Below are positions 58,590 to 64,000 of a stretch of 64,000 bases of DNA, in pieces. Source of the stretch: Quercus robur. Its lineage: Eukaryota > Streptophyta > Magnoliopsida > Fagales > Fagaceae. The position numbers and the translations under genes are program-made. Position 1 is the stretch's first letter. The number at the start of each line of letters is the position of its first letter. Below the pieces are notes generated by a model. The model worked only from the letters and a program-made list of their open reading frames with translations. It was not told the origin of the DNA and did no database searches. The DNA is taken from NCBI RefSeq assembly GCF_932294415.1, contig NC_065544.1, forward strand, positions 34,939,210-35,003,209. Reading direction: 5' to 3'.

Positions 58590-58828
58590 CCGGGAGGAGA
58601 GAGAAAAGATCATCCCCGCCTAGAAATACGGGAAGAAACGATGGCCGTTCGATCCACGCCAAGCCGTTGGATGAAGGGAACATAACGCCTCCAGAAGTTA
58701 ATGGCCACGTCTCGTAAATTGTAGCGCGTCAAAAGTAACGGTCCGCACGCGCGCCCCACGATCTCCTTATTTCCCTCCACTCACAAACATCAAAACCCCA
58801 CCTTTCCCCTCGGAGGGAGGTAAAAACC

Positions 58829-58846
58829 GGAGTTTTGAGGGGCTAT
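58829..58846 (+). other. Element 2 polypurine tract
   Basis: 'ggagttttgaggggctat' directly before the 3' LTR; element 1 has 'gagaatttcgagaggctat' at the same place. Confidence 0.75.
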
Positions 58847-59533
58847 TGTGGGGCCCGGCCCAAAAATGATGGGCCATTCCAAGCTCAGGCCCGTCCGAGG
58901 AGCGTCCTGTCCAACGAAAAGCCTCATATGAAGCGCTATTCAACCCCAATAGCGTCAAGGAAACCTGTCCGAGGAGTAACTCCTCCTCGGACATCGCGAA
59001 GCCCAGACGAGAAACTTGCCCCAGCCATTTCAGCTCGTCTTCCCAACATATAAAACGAATTAAATTCAAAATATCTCACGGAAGGCTACCACCACATTAA
59101 TTGCGCCCCAACCATCCTCTTGGCCGCATTAATGAGGAAAAGACCCCTGAACAGTACCGCCTTGGCCTCTGCAACTCACAAAGGGTCTGATGAGGGCGTC
59201 TGATGGGACAGGTGCTCGAGTGGATGCTTGGATGATTAACAGGTGTAAGGCTGGGATGAAAAGAAGAAAAATATATAATGTAGTGGAGTCCCTCAAAGAA
59301 GGGGACGAGAGAACTGTATCAGAAACAAAAAAGAAATAAAATCAGACTTGAGAAAGATCCATTCTGGTGTTTTTCTATTTTCCTTTTGCAAACCATACTG
59401 CCCATGCATAAGATCGAACAAGTTCACTGAGGCCAAGTTCTTTGACCCATCCTCTACAAATAATTATTGTGGGTTGCGCTTTGGGCCATGGCCTAATCAA
59501 CACGAGTTGGGCCAGGAAAATCGTGTAACCACA
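58847..59533 (+). repeat. Element 2 3' LTR
   Basis: 687 bp, identical to the 5' LTR except for four positions, followed by TSD ATATC. The inverted repeat TGTCCGAGGAG-taactc-CTCCTCGGACA (58966-58993) is perfect here. Confidence 0.96.
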
Positions 59534-59538
59534 ATATC

Positions 59539-60070
59539 TATTCTTAAAATCTAAAAATTTATTAAAATTTCCGCAATTTGGTGAAGCCATGTGAAAAATT
59601 TCTACAATTTAATGAAGTCACGTGGTGTAACAACGGCCTCTAAGCCCAACTTTTATTATATATGATATGATATGATATGATATGATATATAGATCTTTAT
59701 CATATTTGTATAGTTTATCTTCAATTCAACAAGACAATTGACTAAAACTAAAAACACATAAAGATGGTGATTGGTGACTTGCTCAAAGGCTCCAAGGAAA
59801 CTTCACGTAAAAAGGCTCCTGGAAAACTTCAAGCTAAAGTGTGTTAGAGATAAATCCTAACGTGACTCTGTTTATGAGTCCTCACGTTTTTTATTTTTTT
59901 AATAACAGAGTCCTACTTTAGTTTGGATTAAATAAAAATAATTTTGTTAAAAAAAAAAAAAAAAAAAAGTCCAAACCGTGGTACCCAAGCAATCCTACTA
60001 TACTATACCATAAAATCCAGAAATCAATCACTAACAAACCCTAGAAACCCCGCAAATACAAATAAAATTA
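59539..60070. other. Dispersed AT-rich repeat and spacer
   Basis: 59540-59690 matches 47195-47330, including a (gatat)n tract (about 59662-59687). The rest is AT-rich up to the pseudogene start. Confidence 0.6.
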
Positions 60071-61854
60071 ATGGCTCCTCCTCCTCCGGCTCCCTCCCTT
60101 CTTGGACCACCGGCTCTCCGCCACAGCAACCCTAAAACCCCACAAAATCTAACCTTTCCCACTTTAACCCCCACCCTTGACCTTTTCTTTAAACCCACAG
60201 CCAATTTGGATCAAAATATAGTGACCCATTACGTACAACAAGCTTGGCAACATGAACCCTTAACTGCTCTAACTCATATTTAACCTTAGTCTGGTCAACA
60301 GAGATGTGTTCTTCTCTGCTGTCGAATGGTTGAAGGAAAACCACCTTAACAGTTAACACACTGTCATTGAATCTCCTAAACTTTGTACGCTTTGGTTGCT
60401 TGAATGTTCTTCCTCAACTTCTCAACAACTGGGTTCTCAAGAAAAAGGTACGGATGTCACGGTATCATCAGCCTCGGCATTGGCCTTGGCCTTATAGTAT
60501 GAAGAAGAAGACTGTGGAGAAGAACAACATGGAAGGGGATTTAAGAAAAGATAAGCATATTATTACTATTAGGGGTAAAAGGGCTGTGAAGATTTACAAT
60601 TCTAACTCTGATTATAGGTACTTATTCGTATGCATTGCAGATTTGTTTGCAAAGCTTCTTAAGTCTGATATTGAATATTTGAAGTTGGGTGAGATTGACA
60701 AGATCGGCATGGCTTCAAAATGGTGTCCTTCACTCTATAGCTTGGAAGATCAAAGGACCCTGCTATGTGAAGGCATTGCGAGGCGGGTTTTCCCATGAGA
60801 TTCTGATCCTGAGTACAAAGATATTGAGGCTCATTATGCTTATAGGGCTTAAGACAGGCTTCAGAATGAAATTCTTGTTCCACTCCGGAAGGCTCTGGTG
60901 AGTGCCAAAAGGTGCGAGTCTGTGCCACCTAAACCTGCTCTATCCGACGATATGAAGAAGCTGTATGCGGAAATCTTTGATGAAACAGTTGGTTTTTACT
61001 GTCCCGGTAGAAATTGCGATCTGCCCTTTTCGAAAATTCGTGAGAACAAGTATAAGGCTTATCTTGAGATTGCAACTCTGTGTGTAAAGGCAAGCGGACC
61101 CTTGCTTCCAAACGAAATTGTGGTTGACTTAAATAATGGGGTTGACAGCGAAGTTGTGGAGTGTGAATGGCAGAGACTTGTTAGGCACATGAAAAGCAAA
61201 GGGAGACTGAAAAACTGTTTGGCAATTTGTGACCTATCAAAAAATATTGGAGCAATTCAAATGGATTTATGTGCCTCAATGGGAGTATTGGTTTCAGAAC
61301 TCAGTGATGAGCCTTGGAAGGGAATGGCTATCACTTGCAGCCACAATCCTATGCTTTGCAAGATTGAAGGTGACAATCTTCAATCCAAGATCAAGTTTAT
61401 GAAGGGTCAAGAATGTGATGATAACATCGATTTTAAGATGGTGTGTGATCTACTCTTGGAATTTTCTATGGCTGAAAAGTTAGGCCCAGATAGGATGGTG
61501 AAGACAGTTTTTGTGTTTAGCTATGACTTTGGGGGTAAGGAGTTTAGTGATAAGGTGTTGAGCCATAAGGAGTTTACTGATAAGTTGTTTAGCGATAAGG
61601 GGTTCCAGCAGGAAGGGTATATGGTATTACCAGAGATTATTTTTTGCGATCTTGGAGATGCTTCAATTTCTATGGCAAGGAAGTGTGAAAGGTTGGCCAT
61701 GATTGGAGTCTCAGTGGAATCACTGACTGCACTGTTGGAGGGAAATGCGCATCCATCTATAGAGGATTTAGTGAAGTTAGTACCAACTCCAGAAGATTTA
61801 ATGGAGTCAGCAATTTCTGGAGAAGGTTACAATGATCTAATTGTATTTGATTGA
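60071..61854 (+). pseudogene. DUF2828-family protein pseudogene
   Basis: It starts MAPPPPAPSLLGPPALRH and continues with 'LTPTLDLFFKPTANLDQNIV' and 'QQAWQHEPLTALTHI', then several stops and frame changes. A middle part (60367-60798) has 'ASKWCPSLYSLEDQRTLLCE' and 'GIARRVFP'. The last 318 codons are open (60898-61854), with 'LLPNEIVV', 'KNCLAICDLS', 'VLVSELSDEPWKG' and a final 'ISGEGYNDLIVFD'. These are landmarks of plant DUF2828 proteins, which have a von Willebrand A-like domain. The metal-site motif usually reading D-x-S-G-S-M is DLSKNI here, so the fold's metal site is lost. In-frame stops at about 60797 and 60850 separate the last two parts. The intact family is usually intronless and about 600 residues or more. 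It is a decayed copy; the long terminal frame could mislead gene callers. Confidence 0.85.
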
Positions 61855-62765
61855 TGTATCTAGAATCTCAAATGAAATTATGCTTTTAGCAGAATAGAAT
61901 TTGTTCTGTTTGTTTATTATTTATTTATTGGAAAAAGAAAAAGAAGAAGAAGAATTTGATTTTTTTGCACAGTATAGTCTTTATTATTAGAAGACATCAA
62001 GGATTCATTGTTGTCTACCGCATTTTCCTTTTTTCCTTTTCTGTGTTTTATTCCAATGGTATTGATTTTTTTTAATTCATTGCATTTAATACCCCCACCT
62101 CCATTCAAGATAAATATCCACAGATTCTTTGAGATCCCACTTGGGAGTGCGCCGTTTAGTGGATTCATACCAAAAACAGGTTGTTTCCTGGCATTATTCA
62201 AAAAGCTTTATGCTTTTGGCTTGCGTCAAAAGAAATTCTTGAACCTGATTGTGGATGTTTTTGATAATTTGTGTATGAGTTAATTGGTTACCTTCAACAA
62301 CATAAATGAGTAAGAAGTTTGTTTATTTTCTTCTATCTTCGGGGGCTGAAGACCCAACTACAAGAGGAAGCAGCCCAGGTCAAGTGCCATTAAGATCCAT
62401 AGAGAAGAGTATGTGCCACAATGCACTGAACATCGAGTTTGCCAACTAAAATAGGTACCTTCAAGTTTTGTTTTCATAATGCAGTTCTGTGGCTTGACGA
62501 AAGTACATTTTTAATCTATACAAGTTATTGGAACCTTTTTTATTTATTGAAAGTTGAGGAGCAACTATCTATTTCTTCTATAAATAATACTATAAATACT
62601 GAGGTTTTGCTACTCTCTTTGTAAGCTAATTTATATTTTATATATGACCTTATAATATCATGTTGAGTTCAATAATATATATGACCTTATAATCAACCTT
62701 ACATATGTAGCCTTCAAGGCAGGGGGAAGATTACCGTTATTGAAAAAACAAGACAAATTAGAACC
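61855..62765. other. AT-rich spacer
   Basis: No gene supported. Short direct repeats of 'atatatgaccttataat' lie near 62640-62690. Confidence 0.5.
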
Positions 62766-63301
62766 TCAGGCAAATTTTGCAGCCGCATGAGCTACAGAAT
62801 TGCAAATCCTCTTAACCCAAATAGAAGAGCAATCTACAAAACATTCAGCTAAAGAAAGAATATTAGATAGGGTGGCATGGATAGACAAATCCACAGTGAG
62901 CTCGGTAGATGAAAGAGAGTCAAAGCAAGCTTTAGCATCGTCTTTGAAAATCACATGGCTCCAATGTTCTCTATTTGAAAGCTGAAATGCCCACAGAAAG
63001 GCATCTGCTTCGTCTTGGAGAAGGCCAGAAGGGAATGTATCCTAACCAACCTTGCCCAAACATTGATCACAAAACTATTATGATCTCTAGCAACCACAGC
63101 CAAAGATGCTTTGGAATTGGACAGAGCCGCATCAACATTGAGTTTGATCCAGTTTTGCGGAGGGGGGAGCCAGGAGTGGTGGACAGGGAGGGATGGGGGT
63201 AGCTCAGGATCAGCAACTACCAAGGAGAACTCATGGAGCCTGTTGCAAATGAGTTGGATGGAGGAGTGCAAGTTGAAAGATCCTTTTGAGGTGCAGAACA
63301 T
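62766..63301 (-). pseudogene. RNase H-like fragment of a non-LTR retroelement
   Basis: Minus strand: 'LPPPQNWIKLNVDAALSNSK' and 'LAVVARDHNSFVINV' are the start of the plant RNase H-like (RVT_3) domain found at the end of many LINE polyproteins. After a one-base frameshift near 63015 the domain continues to 62766 with 'VIFKDDAKACFDSLS', 'WVKRICNSVAHAAAKFA'. No reverse transcriptase lies upstream within the window, so this is a truncated, broken copy. A domesticated RNase H-like gene fragment is the alternative. Confidence 0.75.
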
Positions 63302-64000
63302 GATTTCTTAGGCTCCAAATTTCTTCTAAAGTGAGGGCCATTTTAAGGGTGACAAGCATACCCTCCTGTGCAACGTGTTCTCATTGCTGCAGTTGCTCAT
63401 TGGGTAGAACCTGAAACCATGACAGCATGTGTTGTTAATGGTAATATCATTACTCAATCTACCTATGAAGGGCGTAGGTTGCAGCTTTCTTGATAAATTA
63501 AAAAAAAAAAAAAAAAATGGGGGGTTTGGGGGTGGGGCAGTGGTAATTTGGATTTGTTCAACTTAGAAAGAGCAGAACTTTGTAGTTTTTACCAATTGAC
63601 TATAGTAAAAAATTGCAGAGGTAGAAGATATGTTAAACAAGCAAGAAAATGAGCAAAATTTCTTAACTGTGCACTAGAAGCCTTGATTGTGAGTATACAG
63701 TACTTTCATATGCAATGTGTATGAAGATCAATATGTATTCTCCACTAGTATTTAGGAAGTCAAAGGAATGATGAAGACCAAACACTTGATGTGTGGTTTG
63801 GCAGAGAAGGAAAAAGGGTTAGAGAGTTTAGACAATGATTTAGTAAGTTGTACATTCTTTATTGTTGCAACCTGCAATTGGTGTCTTCAGGGAGGTTAAT
63901 GATTCACCAAAGAGTTCAGTCCTTTAAGAAGTCAGAACTTTACGTACATATACATGTATTTGTGTCACATTCTTCAAATACGTGTCTTTGTGATGAATCC
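63302..64000. other. Spacer to the window end
   Basis: No gene supported. An A-run lies at 63500-63517. The part to about 63480 might be further remnant of the non-LTR element. Confidence 0.4.

Larger units (their letters stand above)
49092..59533 (+). mobile_element. Element 2: young, complete Tat-lineage Ty3/gypsy retrotransposon
   Basis: A 10.4-kb element with two 687-bp LTRs (49092-49778, 58847-59533) and the perfect target duplication ATATC (49087-49091, 59534-59538). The order is LTR, PBS, gag-protease, RT, RNase H, second RNase H, integrase, about 80-bp repeats, antisense gene, PPT, LTR. The LTRs differ at only four positions, so the insertion is recent. The gag-pol frame has no frameshift but carries three in-frame TAG codons. 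The dual RNase H identifies the Tat lineage. It is related to element 1 throughout but clearly a different family. Confidence 0.97.

Overview
This is a gene-poor, transposon-rich stretch of plant nuclear DNA. The signs are spliced plant genes (a RHY1A-type RING-H2 ligase and a small LEA-like gene), Tat-lineage Ty3/gypsy elements with a second RNase H domain, MITEs of several superfamilies, Helitron ends, and long A/T, CA, TA and C runs. The repeat style resembles a woody eudicot, possibly Fagaceae; that attribution is a guess from general familiarity.

Layout. 1-6.3 kb: AT-rich intergenic DNA with MITEs and foldbacks. 6.3-17.5 kb (element 1): an old, decayed, complete Tat-type LTR retrotransposon (TSD TTATC; LTRs about 10% diverged). 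17.5-21.4 kb: intergenic DNA with a hAT-like element (8-bp TSD) and a small LEA-like gene. 21.5-26.7 kb (element 3): a reverse-oriented gag-only LTR element (TSD ATGAC). A 1.1-kb solo LTR (TSD ACTGA) is nested 3 bp inside its edge. 27.5-37.1 kb: two tandem copies of the upstream region plus first exon of the RING-H2 gene, each with its own transposon insertions. 36.5-41.8 kb: the intact three-exon RING-H2 gene. 42.5 kb: an isolated exon of an FCA-like RNA-binding protein. 43.2-49.1 kb: AT-rich DNA with two Helitron 3' ends, a solo LTR and duplicated segments. 49.1-59.5 kb (element 2): a young, structurally complete Tat element (TSD ATATC; LTRs of 687 bp each with 4 differences). 59.5-64 kb: a DUF2828 pseudogene and an RNase H fragment of a non-LTR element.

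The most interesting system is in the two large Tat elements. Between pol and the 3' LTR both carry a gene on the opposite strand. It has a TATA box about 245-280 bp upstream of a shared start, a conserved first domain, a canonical GTAAGT splice donor at the same codon in both, a coiled-coil exon and a conserved C-terminal motif. Upstream of it lies a conserved array of about 80-bp tandem repeats. Its TCCTCGGAC core recurs in the LTRs and in the antisense 5' region. Both elements also share an in-frame TAG between protease and reverse transcriptase, in a context resembling the tobamovirus readthrough signal. Extra antisense ORFs and 3' tandem repeats are known in Tat elements; the conserved promoter, intron and motif sharing are what merit a second look.
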